Below are positions 7,378 through 14,008 of a DNA stretch of 20,028 nt, one piece after another. How positions within the stretch are numbered: the stretch's first letter is position 1; the number at the start of each line of letters is the position of its first letter. The translations under genes were made by a program, and so were the position numbers. The stretch comes from a virus. The notes under the pieces were generated by a model, which ran no database searches, was not told the DNA's origin, and saw only the letters and a list, made by a program, of their open reading frames with translations. Location of the stretch: IMG/VR virus record IMGVR_UViG_3300017724_000136, positions 1-20,028 of that record; one strand, written 5' to 3'.

Positions 7378-9333
7378 ATGGGACAGTCTGTATATATAAA
7401 CTTCGATACTGAGAACCTGCGATCAGCTCGATGCCGAGGGATCGACGATCTCAGAAATCAAAAATTTACGCAGTTCGTCGTAGGCGATAGCATCGAGCTT
7501 GATCTGTATCTTACAGGAACAGATGGAGCCTTGAACATTCAAGACTACTCAGAGATTCGTCTCGGCATGGGCAATCTCGACGCTCGTCCGGAGTCTGGCA
7601 GCTATCAAGTCGATGGATCTCAGACTCTGGCTTACAATCACTCGGCGTCTGATCTTCAAACTGCGGTCGCTTCTATTGCATCATCAAATGTCACGACCGA
7701 GCTGACTGGCTTTGTCTTCAAGATTCAATTTGACGCAGTCGGAGCGCAAAACATCCCTTCTATCGACGTCACTCTCTTACAGCCTCGAAGCACGGTGAGC
7801 GTCACTAAATTAGTAACTGGAGACGCTACGACAAAAGAGGTGTGGCTGTGGAGAGTTTTTAGAGATCCTCTAGCGTTCACGAATACATTCACAAACATAG
7901 CAGACAACGGAGTCAGAGGAACTCTCTCGCTCGCTACTGCAGGACTTTACGAGCTTATAGCACAATCTAGTTCTGTGAAGACGTTCTTCGAGGTCGAGCT
8001 TACTTCTTCTGACGGCAATGTTCGCACAGTTTTGCAGGCTCAAGTAGATCTGAATGGAGAGGTCATCGGACACAACTTTTCCGGATCCATTCCCGTAAGC
8101 CCAGAGATTCCTGCCGCCGCATATACGTTCCTTTCTTCTTTCCCTAATCCAGAGATCGCAGGCGATCTAACTGTAAATGGAGATCTAGAGTCGAAGAGCG
8201 ATGCGATAGTAACTGATGGTCTAACAGTAGACACAGACACTTTAGTCATCGAACCTAATAACAACTATGTCGGCATCAATAAAGCTATTCCTACTGCCGC
8301 ATTAGATGTAGTCGGAGACGTAGAGGTGACCGGGGAGGTTGATGCTAATTCCGTTCAAGCCAATAATTATTACGGAGGATTAGCTGCTTTTGCGGCGACA
8401 AGTATATCTGGGGATTTGACGGTAAACGGAAATGCTACTACAACTGGAAACCTTGGCGCGGGTGGAAACCTTGGCGTAAGTGGAGACCTTTCCGTAAGTG
8501 GACAAATTAGCTCAAGTCAAAAAATTGACTGTCCGCAAATATTGGCAACTATTGGAAAGATTGGCGACGTTGAGCTTACTAGCTCTGGGGATTTGTTAAT
8601 TAAGAGCGGAGCTACAACATACGTAAAACTAGCTTCAAGTGGTTTAACTCTTTCGGAATCAAACACTAGTTTTGTGAAAGAAAATTGCTACTACAAAAGC
8701 GGTGCAGTTAGACTCCAAAAGTCAGACAATATCTATGACGAAATCTTACTTCGCTACGAGGGGCAGACTAGTGATAATTTTGTAATCCAGCAATGGCATA
8801 GTGGCGAGCAGGCAGGACAAATAAAATTTTTGGGGAATACTCCTAGCTCATCTAACACTCTGAGGCTAGATGCCGAAAATGTAGATGTCGGCTTCAGCAA
8901 TACTGTCCTAACAAAAATATTCAGCGACACTAACTTCGGAGCGTATAAAAAATTCGTTTTCAAAGACTCCAGAGACGCGACTGACGGATTGCATTTCGAG
9001 CATACTGGAAACAATGCTCCTTCAATACAGCTAGGAATGTATGGAGACTCAAACGATGCAGACTTTGGTCAATTTAAAATAACTCACACGGATAGCAGCG
9101 ATGTTAATACGAACGTAATAGTCGTAGATAAAGATAATGGTTATACCAAGCTAGAGTCTGAATATACGGAAATGAAAAACGCTAAGGTTGCTGACGGAGG
9201 ATACACTCAATTCGGATCCCTAACGACTACAGAGCGAGACGCCTTAACTGCCGCAAACGGCATGGTTATTTACAACACAACTGACAATAAGTTTCAAGGA
9301 CGCGAAAACGGAGCTTGGGTCAATTTAGTATAA
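7378..9333 (+). CDS. Tail fibre protein, 651 aa
   Basis: The start is ATG 7378 (MGQSVYINFDTENLRS), supported by its Shine-Dalgarno sequence. The N-terminal third is globular and beta-rich and probably docks to the tail. From about residue 260 there are repeated DLTVNG-type strands and hexapeptides (see 8446-8517), typical of trimeric beta-helical shafts, and a segment with VGINKAIPTAALDVVGDV, a motif common in fibre and spike proteins. The C-terminal end (TTTERDALTAANGMVIYNTT followed by DNKFQGRENG) is a frequent ending of phage fibre proteins. No peptidase or chaperone domain is obvious. The DNA looks more AT-rich after about 8340, suggesting a mosaic tip. It should mediate host recognition; the receptor is unknown. 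Confidence 0.8.
   Translation: MGQSVYINFDTENLRSARCRGIDDLRNQKFTQFVVGDSIELDLYLTGTDGALNIQDYSEIRLGMGNLDARPESGSYQVDGSQTLAYNHSASDLQTAVASIASSNVTTELTGFVFKIQFDAVGAQNIPSIDVTLLQPRSTVSVTKLVTGDATTKEVWLWRVFRDPLAFTNTFTNIADNGVRGTLSLATAGLYELIAQSSSVKTFFEVELTSSDGNVRTVLQAQVDLNGEVIGHNFSGSIPVSPEIPAAAYTFLSSFPNPEIAGDLTVNGDLESKSDAIVTDGLTVDTDTLVIEPNNNYVGINKAIPTAALDVVGDVEVTGEVDANSVQANNYYGGLAAFAATSISGDLTVNGNATTTGNLGAGGNLGVSGDLSVSGQISSSQKIDCPQILATIGKIGDVELTSSGDLLIKSGATTYVKLASSGLTLSESNTSFVKENCYYKSGAVRLQKSDNIYDEILLRYEGQTSDNFVIQQWHSGEQAGQIKFLGNTPSSSNTLRLDAENVDVGFSNTVLTKIFSDTNFGAYKKFVFKDSRDATDGLHFEHTGNNAPSIQLGMYGDSNDADFGQFKITHTDSSDVNTNVIVVDKDNGYTKLESEYTEMKNAKVADGGYTQFGSLTTTERDALTAANGMVIYNTTDNKFQGRENGAWVNLV
8446..8517 (+). 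repeat. Four tandem 18-bp units encoding fibre hexapeptides
   Basis: Units start at 8446, 8464, 8482 and 8500. The first two are nearly identical (GGAAACCTTGGCG core), the third is diverged and the fourth strongly so. They encode GNLGAG, GNLGVS, GDLSVS and GQISSS, a G-x-[LI]-x-x-[GS] hexapeptide pattern suited to a left-handed or triple beta-helix shaft. The gradient of decay suggests stepwise amplification. Confidence 0.85.
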
Positions 9334-9497
9334 TGAATGATATCATCTACAAATCTACAATCGGAACCGGCGGCTTTATTGCTACCATCGAACTCGCTAC
9401 CGTGAATGAAATTCTAGTCTTTTGTGTAGGTATCTCCACATTCCTTTACATGACTGTCTCTGCGATCAAAGTGATTAAAGAGCTGCGGAAAAAATGA
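9333..9497 (+). CDS. Small single-span membrane protein, 54 aa (holin-like)
   Basis: ATG 9333 overlaps the fibre gene stop by one base. The product has one hydrophobic segment (about residues 27-47, ILVFCVGISTFLYMTVSAI) and a basic tail (KVIKELRKK), so the C-terminus is probably cytoplasmic. Its stop overlaps the next start by 4 bases (ATGA at 9494), and it is the first of three consecutive membrane-protein genes just after the fibre gene, a common place for phage lysis genes. A holin or holin accessory role is inferred from size, topology and position; no family motif is recognised. Confidence 0.6.
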   Translation: MNDIIYKSTIGTGGFIATIELATVNEILVFCVGISTFLYMTVSAIKVIKELRKK

Positions 9498-9649
9498 ATG
9501 AAGTTCTGCAAGTCATATCATCTATCACTCCTGTTCTCATAGGCATCATTACTCTTATAATTGTCTTAGCTAGGATGCACTACAATCTCGAATCTCTAGC
9601 GGAAAAAGTAAAAGTCTTATTCGACTTCCACAACAAACGTAAAAAATAG
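9494..9649 (+). CDS. Very small membrane protein, 51 aa (holin/spanin-like candidate)
   Basis: The sequence reads MNEVLQVISSITPVLIGIIT onward to a basic end (FHNKRKK). One hydrophobic helix spans about residues 8-26, followed by an amphipathic stretch (YNLESLAEKVKVLFDF). It is tied to both neighbours: a 4-base overlap upstream and one base before the next ATG at 9651. The organisation (short N-terminus out, one span, charged C-terminus) fits a small holin, antiholin or inner-membrane spanin, but no lipobox partner is visible, so the exact role is open. Confidence 0.6.
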   Translation: MNEVLQVISSITPVLIGIITLIIVLARMHYNLESLAEKVKVLFDFHNKRKK

Positions 9650-9650
9650 C

Positions 9651-10046
9651 ATGACACCAGAACTACTAGCAATGCTCGGAGGCGGCGTAAGCGGCTTTAT
9701 AATGAAGATGATCGCTAACCAAGCGGAGACACAGGCTCGACTATTCGAGCAGACTCTAGCGAAGCAACAGGTAGCAGACGCCTCGGCTAATGAGGCGGCA
9801 AATAGAGGAGGAGCTTTAATGCGGCGCGTTATCACATGCGTCGTTCTATTCGCGATCGTAGTAGTTCCGACTATTGTCGCATTTACTGATATCGGAGTCA
9901 GCGTCAGTCGAGAGACGGACGGCTTCTTCGGCTTCTTTAAAACTGTGAAATGGGATCAGATTGGCGGCTACGTTATTCTGCCAGAAGTAAGACAGACTGC
10001 TCTAGCGATCGTTGGTTTCTACTTCGGCTCCTCACAGGTTAAGTAG
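9651..10046 (+). CDS. Putative holin, 131 aa
   Basis: The protein begins with MTPELLAMLGGGVSGFIMKM, a Gly-rich hydrophobic segment, followed by a Gln/Ala-rich helix (about residues 24-50), a strong membrane span after MRR (about 57-79, ITCVVLFAIVVVPTIVAF) and a final hydrophobic segment (TALAIVGFYFGSS). This layout matches a group of phage proteins often annotated as holins, from memory. Holins form membrane lesions that release endolysin late in infection. The endolysin candidate lies about 3 kb downstream at 12989, beyond a promoter-like element, rather than beside this gene. Confidence is high for a membrane protein and moderate for holin. Confidence 0.65.
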   Translation: MTPELLAMLGGGVSGFIMKMIANQAETQARLFEQTLAKQQVADASANEAANRGGALMRRVITCVVLFAIVVVPTIVAFTDIGVSVSRETDGFFGFFKTVKWDQIGGYVILPEVRQTALAIVGFYFGSSQVK

Positions 10047-10079
10047 CGAGCAAGCCTCGCATCGATCGGTAGCGATCGA
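10046..10079 (+). other. Two tandem small hairpins between lysis and phosphoesterase genes
   Basis: Hairpin 1: GCGAG (10046-10050), loop CAAGC, CTCGC (10056-10060). Hairpin 2: TCGATCG (10062-10068), loop GTAG, CGATCGA (10073-10079), a perfect 7-bp stem. Only AATTT follows, so neither is a classic terminator. They fill the short gap before ATG 10085 and may affect mRNA processing or translation. Confidence 0.55.
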
Positions 10080-10084
10080 AATTT

Positions 10085-11209
10085 ATGACTGAATACCAAA
10101 AACAAGTCGTAGAGGCGTATCTACAATGCGGCTCTTATAACGGAGCAGCTAAACTGCTCGGAAAGGATCCTAGCAATCTGCGGAAGCTAGTTAAGCAACT
10201 AGAGGGGCAAGGCGACGTTCCTTGGAGATCTAAAGCTCCTAATCCTAATCATCTGGCGATCAAGAGTTCGACCGTCCAGTTCGACGCAGATGGCAACGTG
10301 GTCAAGGAATGGCGGCGGCAGCATCCGAATATAGAACTCATGCAGGACGTCGTAGACGGACTCTGCGAGCAGGTGAAGGGTAAGGCTAAGGTCTCCAAGA
10401 CTAAGAAGAGCAGGAAGACCGGAGAGGACGTTCTGTTCGAGATCGATCTATTCGACGCTCATGTCGGCATGTATGCAGACGAGATAGAGACGCTAGATTC
10501 AGACTATAACTGCGACATCGCAGCGCAGAGAATGATCGAGGCGACGCAAGCTCTAGCCGGCAGAGCGAACAATCCTAGCAAATGCGTTCTGGTCTTCGGC
10601 GGCGACATGCTGCACGTAGACGATCGCAGCAACCGGACTCCGTCGAGCGGTCACGCTCTCGATGCTGATAGTCGATATCACAGGATCGTAAGCTACGTCA
10701 TAGCAGCCTGCAGAGAATGCGTCGAGATAGCTGCTACAATAGCTCCAGAGATCGAGATCGTCGTTCTAGAGGGCAATCACTCCTCTCACTCAGAACTCTG
10801 GCTCGCTCGCGTCCTAGAGGCTTACTACTCGGACTGCTCGAACGTAGAGATCAAGACGACTCCTAATCCTCGCAAGCATTTAATCTGGGGAGACAACCTT
10901 CTGCTATGGGCGCATGGCGACAAGATCGCAGCACAGAAGTGGGCATTGATTATAGCCGCAGAGTTCGCCAAAGAATGGGGATCTACAAAGTATCGCCATC
11001 TGAAGTGTGGACACGTCCATCATAAGAAGGCGATCGCTCCGGTCGTCATCGATGAGCAGAGCGGTCTGGTCGTCGAGTATCTCGAAGCTCTCTGCGCTAC
11101 AGACGCATGGCACGCCGGAGCAGGCTTTGTCGGATCCCAAAAGGGAGCGAGCGCGTTTGAATATCATAAGACGGAAGGACTGCTGACTCGGCACTTTAAG
11201 ACAGTATGA
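10085..11209 (+). CDS. Phage metallophosphoesterase with N-terminal helix-turn-helix, 374 aa
   Basis: Residues 1-45 form a helix-turn-helix-like segment (QKQVVEAYLQCGSYNGAAKL and on), followed by a basic linker. The calcineurin-like metallophosphoesterase core shows its motifs in order: DAHVG (124-128), GGDMLH (172-177), GNHSSH (230-235), HGD (277-279) and GHVHH (309-313). These residues bind two metal ions. Proteins of this HTH plus phosphoesterase build are common in tailed phages; substrates are unknown, with nucleic acid ends or cyclic nucleotides as options. It overlaps the dNMP kinase by 4 bases, suggesting a shared nucleotide or DNA-metabolism role. The function class is secure, the substrate is not. 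Confidence 0.85.
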   Translation: MTEYQKQVVEAYLQCGSYNGAAKLLGKDPSNLRKLVKQLEGQGDVPWRSKAPNPNHLAIKSSTVQFDADGNVVKEWRRQHPNIELMQDVVDGLCEQVKGKAKVSKTKKSRKTGEDVLFEIDLFDAHVGMYADEIETLDSDYNCDIAAQRMIEATQALAGRANNPSKCVLVFGGDMLHVDDRSNRTPSSGHALDADSRYHRIVSYVIAACRECVEIAATIAPEIEIVVLEGNHSSHSELWLARVLEAYYSDCSNVEIKTTPNPRKHLIWGDNLLLWAHGDKIAAQKWALIIAAEFAKEWGSTKYRHLKCGHVHHKKAIAPVVIDEQSGLVVEYLEALCATDAWHAGAGFVGSQKGASAFEYHKTEGLLTRHFKTV

Positions 11210-11739
11210 GAATCATAGCTTTAACAGGAGCAAAGCAGGTCGGAAAATCTACAGTCGCGGCAGCGATCGCAGACATCTTAAACGAGGAGACTCATATCAT
11301 CTCATTCGCAGATCCCATGCGAGCGATGCTGCAGGCGATGGGCATTAACTCTTTCTATCTTTCTAATCAGCTATACAAAGAACGAGAGATCGACGGACTA
11401 GGAAAGAGCGCGAGATATCTCATGCAGACTCTCGGAACTGAATGGGGTCGAGGAATGATCGACGAGAATATCTGGCTCTGGGCGATGAAGCATCGAGTCG
11501 AGCAAGCTCAAATGGATGGAGCGAAAGTAGTAGTCATCGACGACTGCAGATTCGACAACGAGGCGAGCTGGGTATTGAACGCCGGAGGAATAGTCGCGAG
11601 TCTTTTCAGAGATGGAATAGAATACGGCTCGGACTCTCATGCGAGCGAGCAACCTATAGACTCGAAAAAAGTTACTATCATCTGCGACGCCGGTGATGAC
11701 TACGCGGCGGCAGAGAGGATCATAAATCATGGATCATAA
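11206..11739 (+). CDS. Deoxynucleoside monophosphate kinase, 177 aa
   Basis: A P-loop is present at residues 8-16 (GAKQVGKST), followed by ISFADPMRAML, GKSARYLMQTLGTEWGRGMI and VVIDDCRFDNEA. This series resembles the phage dNMP kinase family (T4 gene 1 product type), where DxRFxNE-like residues lie near the nucleotide site. It would phosphorylate dNMPs to dNDPs using ATP, feeding DNA synthesis in the cytoplasm. Length is close to other compact members and somewhat shorter than the T4 enzyme. It overlaps the phosphoesterase gene by 4 bases and the next gene by 11 bases, so expression is tightly linked. Confidence 0.85.
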   Translation: MRIIALTGAKQVGKSTVAAAIADILNEETHIISFADPMRAMLQAMGINSFYLSNQLYKEREIDGLGKSARYLMQTLGTEWGRGMIDENIWLWAMKHRVEQAQMDGAKVVVIDDCRFDNEASWVLNAGGIVASLFRDGIEYGSDSHASEQPIDSKKVTIICDAGDDYAAAERIINHGS

Positions 11740-12028
11740 CTTCGAGCGGAACATCATTTTGGCGCAAGCCACAGAAGAGTCTCTGGAGAAAGCTAAGTCT
11801 ATCCTATCGGAGTTCTTTCAGCACTTTGCTATCGTCGTTCAATATGAAGACGGGAGCGTCATGCACGTCACAGACAATTCTCTGGTCGAGAAGGCTCTAT
11901 ACAAGGAGGCTCTCGGAATGATAAAGGAGGAGAAGGAGTTCGAGGACTCCGACATAGAAGACTGCGAAATCGAGTGGGAAGATGAAGACGACAGCGACGA
12001 TTCTTGGTCGCAGGACGGCGAGCAGTAG
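11729..12028 (+). CDS. Acidic hypothetical protein, 99 aa
   Basis: No family is recognised. The N-terminal 75 residues look like a small alpha/beta domain (ERNIILAQATEESLEKAKSI onward), and the last 30 residues are extremely acidic (long runs of Glu and Asp). Such tails occur in DNA mimics and in proteins that bind basic partners, but that is only an analogy. The ATG lies 11 bases inside the dNMP kinase gene, and this is the last gene before the intergenic region with the promoter-like element at 12064. It therefore probably ends its transcription unit. Confidence 0.6.
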   Translation: MDHNFERNIILAQATEESLEKAKSILSEFFQHFAIVVQYEDGSVMHVTDNSLVEKALYKEALGMIKEEKEFEDSDIEDCEIEWEDEDDSDDSWSQDGEQ

Positions 12029-12044
12029 GCTACAAGCGGGCTAG

Positions 12045-12063
12045 AGAGCGATTTTCACGCTCT
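12045..12063 (+). other. Short hairpin just upstream of the promoter-like element
   Basis: AGAGCG (12045-12050), loop ATTTTCA, CGCTCT (12058-12063). On the + strand the stem is followed by an A-run rather than a T-run, so it is not a textbook terminator, although it sits where one would be expected, 17 bases after the acidic protein's stop. A role as a weak terminator or mRNA end-stabiliser is possible. Confidence 0.4.
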
Positions 12064-12130
12064 AAAAAAAAGTGAGAAAAAAGTGAAATAGGGTATTGAC
12101 ATGCCTGTCCGGATAGCTTTCTATCTTCTA
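12064..12130 (+). promoter_or_regulatory. Promoter-like element with phased A-tracts and GTGA motifs
   Basis: An eight-A run then GTGA (12072-12075), a second A-run then GTGA (12083-12086), 11 bases apart, precede TTGACA at 12096-12101. Nearly the same arrangement recurs at 19984-20020, so it is a conserved module. A -10 box is unclear: TTCTAT (12119-12124, 17-base spacer) is a weak match, and TATCTTCT (12122) weakly resembles a Bacteroidota TAnnTTTG box. An inverted repeat GATAG-CTTT-CTATC (12112-12125) overlaps this zone and could be an operator, and another imperfect one lies at 12133-12153 in the presumed leader. The A-tracts would act as an UP-like or curved-DNA element. It precedes the replication unit starting at 12177. 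Confidence 0.6.
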
Positions 12131-12176
12131 CATCGAAGCGATTCCCGCCTCGAACCTAACACACAAAAAACACGAC

Positions 12177-12500
12177 ATGAAAAACCTAAACAAATTCCAA
12201 GCCTTAGTAAAAGAAGCTAACGAACTAGCTAAAGAAAACAATAGACTAGATCGCTTGCTCACAGACGCTAAGGTTCCAAACGATGAAAATTGGTCAAACC
12301 ACGAGGCAGTTCGCGCTTACTACGATCACGATAAGCAAGCCTACATGGAAGTCGAAGGAGGACAAATCATCTGCGAATCTGCAGTCGCAATCACAGATCT
12401 TTCATACTACTTTAAGCACAACTTCTACTTTCTAAAAAACGGAGCAAAACGCCGCAGTCGTTTCTCTAAAGCAAAAGCTCTCGAAGCTCTCCAAGACTAA
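12177..12500 (+). CDS. Hypothetical protein, 107 aa, first gene of the downstream unit
   Basis: No family is recognised. The first 35 residues predict a charged helix (KFQALVKEANELAKENNRL). The rest contains several Tyr/Phe residues (ITDLSYYFKHNFYFLKNG) and a basic C-terminal part (GAKRRSRFSKAKALEAL). There is no signal peptide. It is the first gene after the promoter-like element, a place where phages often keep host-takeover genes, but nothing in the sequence proves this. The leader is A-rich (ACAAAAAACACGAC before ATG) with no Shine-Dalgarno. Its flanks are shared with the next gene: a similar A-rich leader ending at the ATG and a near-identical segment after the stop. Confidence 0.6.
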   Translation: MKNLNKFQALVKEANELAKENNRLDRLLTDAKVPNDENWSNHEAVRAYYDHDKQAYMEVEGGQIICESAVAITDLSYYFKHNFYFLKNGAKRRSRFSKAKALEALQD

Positions 12501-12542
12501 TCTTCAACACAGTTTTCGGATCTGCTCAAAACCGAATTTTTT
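12498..12542 (+). repeat. Stop-proximal direct repeat, copy 1
   Basis: Starts at the TAA of the 107-aa gene. A 26-bp core at 12511-12536 (begins AGTTTTCGG, ends AAAACCGAA) is identical to 12952-12977. It can fold as TTCGG (12515-12519) pairing with CCGAA (12532-12536), followed by a run of six T (12537-12542), so it may work as a weak terminator or attenuator. Bases between stop and core also match copy 2 except for a few positions. Confidence 0.85.
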
Positions 12543-12572
12543 AACCTAATCAAAAACCTAAAAAACACGATC

Positions 12573-12941
12573 ATGAAAAACACTACATCACTATTCGGCA
12601 AACGCCCAGATCCAATCGTCTTAACAGAAAAGTTGAGAGTCGAAAAATCTATTGAGGGCAAAGCACTATATCTCAACTACACAATGGGAACCGATACCAA
12701 TGCGTATGAAGTCGTTCACGTTTCTCCTAGCGGCAAAACAGTTTTCGCAAAGGAAATGGAAGTGAATCATAAGAAAGGCGCGGAGCCTTATTCGCAAAGC
12801 TGGGAGTTTACTTCTTCAAATCGTCTCGGAGTAACGAAGTTCACTCTACGCAAAAATGGAGCCTTCAGACAGGTCGGAATGTCTTGCGGATATGCGAGAC
12901 CATCTCACTCTCCTAGACATCACTACGACTACAGCTTCTAA
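12573..12941 (+). CDS. Hypothetical protein, 122 aa
   Basis: No family is recognised. The protein looks beta-rich with basic patches, ends in a His/Tyr-rich tail (ARPSHSPRHHYDYSF) and lacks membrane segments. Alternating strands such as KALYLNYTMGTDTNAYEVVH and KFTLRKNGAFRQVGMSCG suggest a small beta-sandwich or OB-like fold, which is only an impression. The leader (CTAAAAAACACGATC before ATG) closely resembles that of the gene upstream, and both proteins start MKN, yet the remaining sequences show no similarity. The segment after its stop repeats that after the upstream gene. The pair therefore looks like two different inserts in the same flanking frame. Confidence 0.6.
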   Translation: MKNTTSLFGKRPDPIVLTEKLRVEKSIEGKALYLNYTMGTDTNAYEVVHVSPSGKTVFAKEMEVNHKKGAEPYSQSWEFTSSNRLGVTKFTLRKNGAFRQVGMSCGYARPSHSPRHHYDYSF

Positions 12942-12984
12942 TCCTCAAACCAGTTTTCGGATCTGCTCAAAACCGAACTTTTAA
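12939..12984 (+). repeat. Stop-proximal direct repeat, copy 2
   Basis: Starts at the TAA of the 122-aa gene and runs to just before the ATG of the endolysin gene at 12989. The core 12952-12977 is identical to 12511-12536; the T-run is CTTTT instead of T6. Because it abuts the endolysin start, it may affect transcription into or translation of that gene. Confidence 0.85.
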
Positions 12985-12988
12985 TTTT

Positions 12989-13351
12989 ATGAATATCATG
13001 ACTCTCATTCTCGCTCTCATCGCCGTCGAATCTAATGGCAACGACAACGCCATCGGCGACGACGGTCTCGCCTACGGATGCCTACAGATTCACGCCGCCT
13101 ACGTCGCAGACGCTGCGGAGTATGCCGGCGAAGACTGGACGCATGAGGACGCCTTCGATCGCGAGACATCGATCAAGATCGTTCTCGCTTACATGGATCG
13201 CTACGCTACCGAGCGACGCATCGGAAGGACTGTGACGATCGCAGACGTAGCTCGCATCCACAACGGCGGTCTCAACGGCTACAAAAAGCAAGCCACCCTC
13301 AAATACTGGAAGAAGGTAAAGGCAGAACTAATCTCTCGCGGAGCCTTATAA
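12989..13351 (+). CDS. Endolysin, transglycosylase/lysozyme-like, 120 aa
   Basis: Residues 11-34 read IAVESNGNDNAIGDDGLAYG then CLQI, matching the lytic transglycosylase (SLT) signature with catalytic Glu14 in an ES motif and the following G-x-x-Q-I. Near the C-terminus, ARIHNGGLNGYKKQATLKYW matches the second signature, where R-I-x-N-G-G lines the sugar groove. The enzyme would cleave peptidoglycan glycan strands at the end of infection. The hydrophobic N-terminus contains the catalytic Glu, so it is not a removable signal peptide, and export presumably needs a holin. It is only a catalytic domain, with no wall-binding module. It lies about 3 kb from the holin candidates and within the replication-type unit. 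A virion-entry role cannot be excluded. Confidence 0.8.
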   Translation: MNIMTLILALIAVESNGNDNAIGDDGLAYGCLQIHAAYVADAAEYAGEDWTHEDAFDRETSIKIVLAYMDRYATERRIGRTVTIADVARIHNGGLNGYKKQATLKYWKKVKAELISRGAL

Positions 13352-13390
13352 GCTCTGCAATCTAACAACCCAAAAAGCATAAAAAAACAT

Positions 13391-14005
13391 ATGGCTATAC
13401 TAACGGTAAAAACAGAATCCTCTAGCGGATTCACTATCGACGAGCTAGCTCCTTCCGGAGACTTCGTCGTCACATGCCTAGAGATCGCAGACGAGTTCGG
13501 CGTCACTAGGAAGAAGTATCAATCAGAGGAAGAGGAGCAGATCGATGTCACTCGCTTTCTCTTCGGCTTCAAGGCGCAGGACGGTCGTCTCTACAAGGTG
13601 CAGACCTTCGAGATGAAGATCTCCGGCTCTCCTAAGTCTACGCTCTACAAGTTCCTCTCTAGCTGGCTAGGGCAGGCTCCGGACTACGGCTGGGACTATT
13701 GCACTCTCAAGGGTCAAGGAGCGGTCGTATCGATCGAGCATGTAGTCTCACAGATGGGAACTACATATCCGAAGATCACTCGGATCTCTCCGGCGAAGAC
13801 GAGCCTCGCAGACTACTCTGCTCAGATCGTTCCCGTAGATCAGTTCGGAGCTGTAGCGGCTCCTGCGGCTCCCGTAGCTCCTGCGGCTCCTGTAGCTCTT
13901 CCTGCTAGCGTAGGCAAGGCTCTATCATCGGTAGGAGCGACAGTCGCTTCTGCTCCCGTAGCTTGGACTCCAGAGACAGGCACACAGGCAGACTGTCCGT
14001 TCTAA
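13391..14005 (+). CDS. Putative single-stranded DNA-binding-like protein, 204 aa
   Basis: The first 140 residues form a mixed beta domain with aromatics (VTRFLFGFKAQDGRLYKVQT and LSSWLGQAPDYGWDYCTLKG). An Ala/Pro/Val-rich linker follows (about 153-180, coded by near-repeats of GCTCCTGCGGCTCC at 13857-13893), and the chain ends TQADCPF. A flexible linker with a short terminal peptide ending Pro-Phe is the build of bacterial and phage SSBs, whose tips recruit replication proteins, although this tip is much less acidic than the classic one. Context (nuclease, DnaA-like, helicase-primase) supports a replication role. The leader is A-rich with no Shine-Dalgarno. The OB fold is not proven by sequence. 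Confidence 0.55.
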   Translation: MAILTVKTESSSGFTIDELAPSGDFVVTCLEIADEFGVTRKKYQSEEEEQIDVTRFLFGFKAQDGRLYKVQTFEMKISGSPKSTLYKFLSSWLGQAPDYGWDYCTLKGQGAVVSIEHVVSQMGTTYPKITRISPAKTSLADYSAQIVPVDQFGAVAAPAAPVAPAAPVALPASVGKALSSVGATVASAPVAWTPETGTQADCPF

Positions 14006-14008
14006 TTT

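Noticed and set aside
12045-12063. Intrinsic terminator before the promoter-like element
   Set aside because: The 6-bp stem is followed by A residues on the coding strand, not T residues, so it was kept only as a hairpin.
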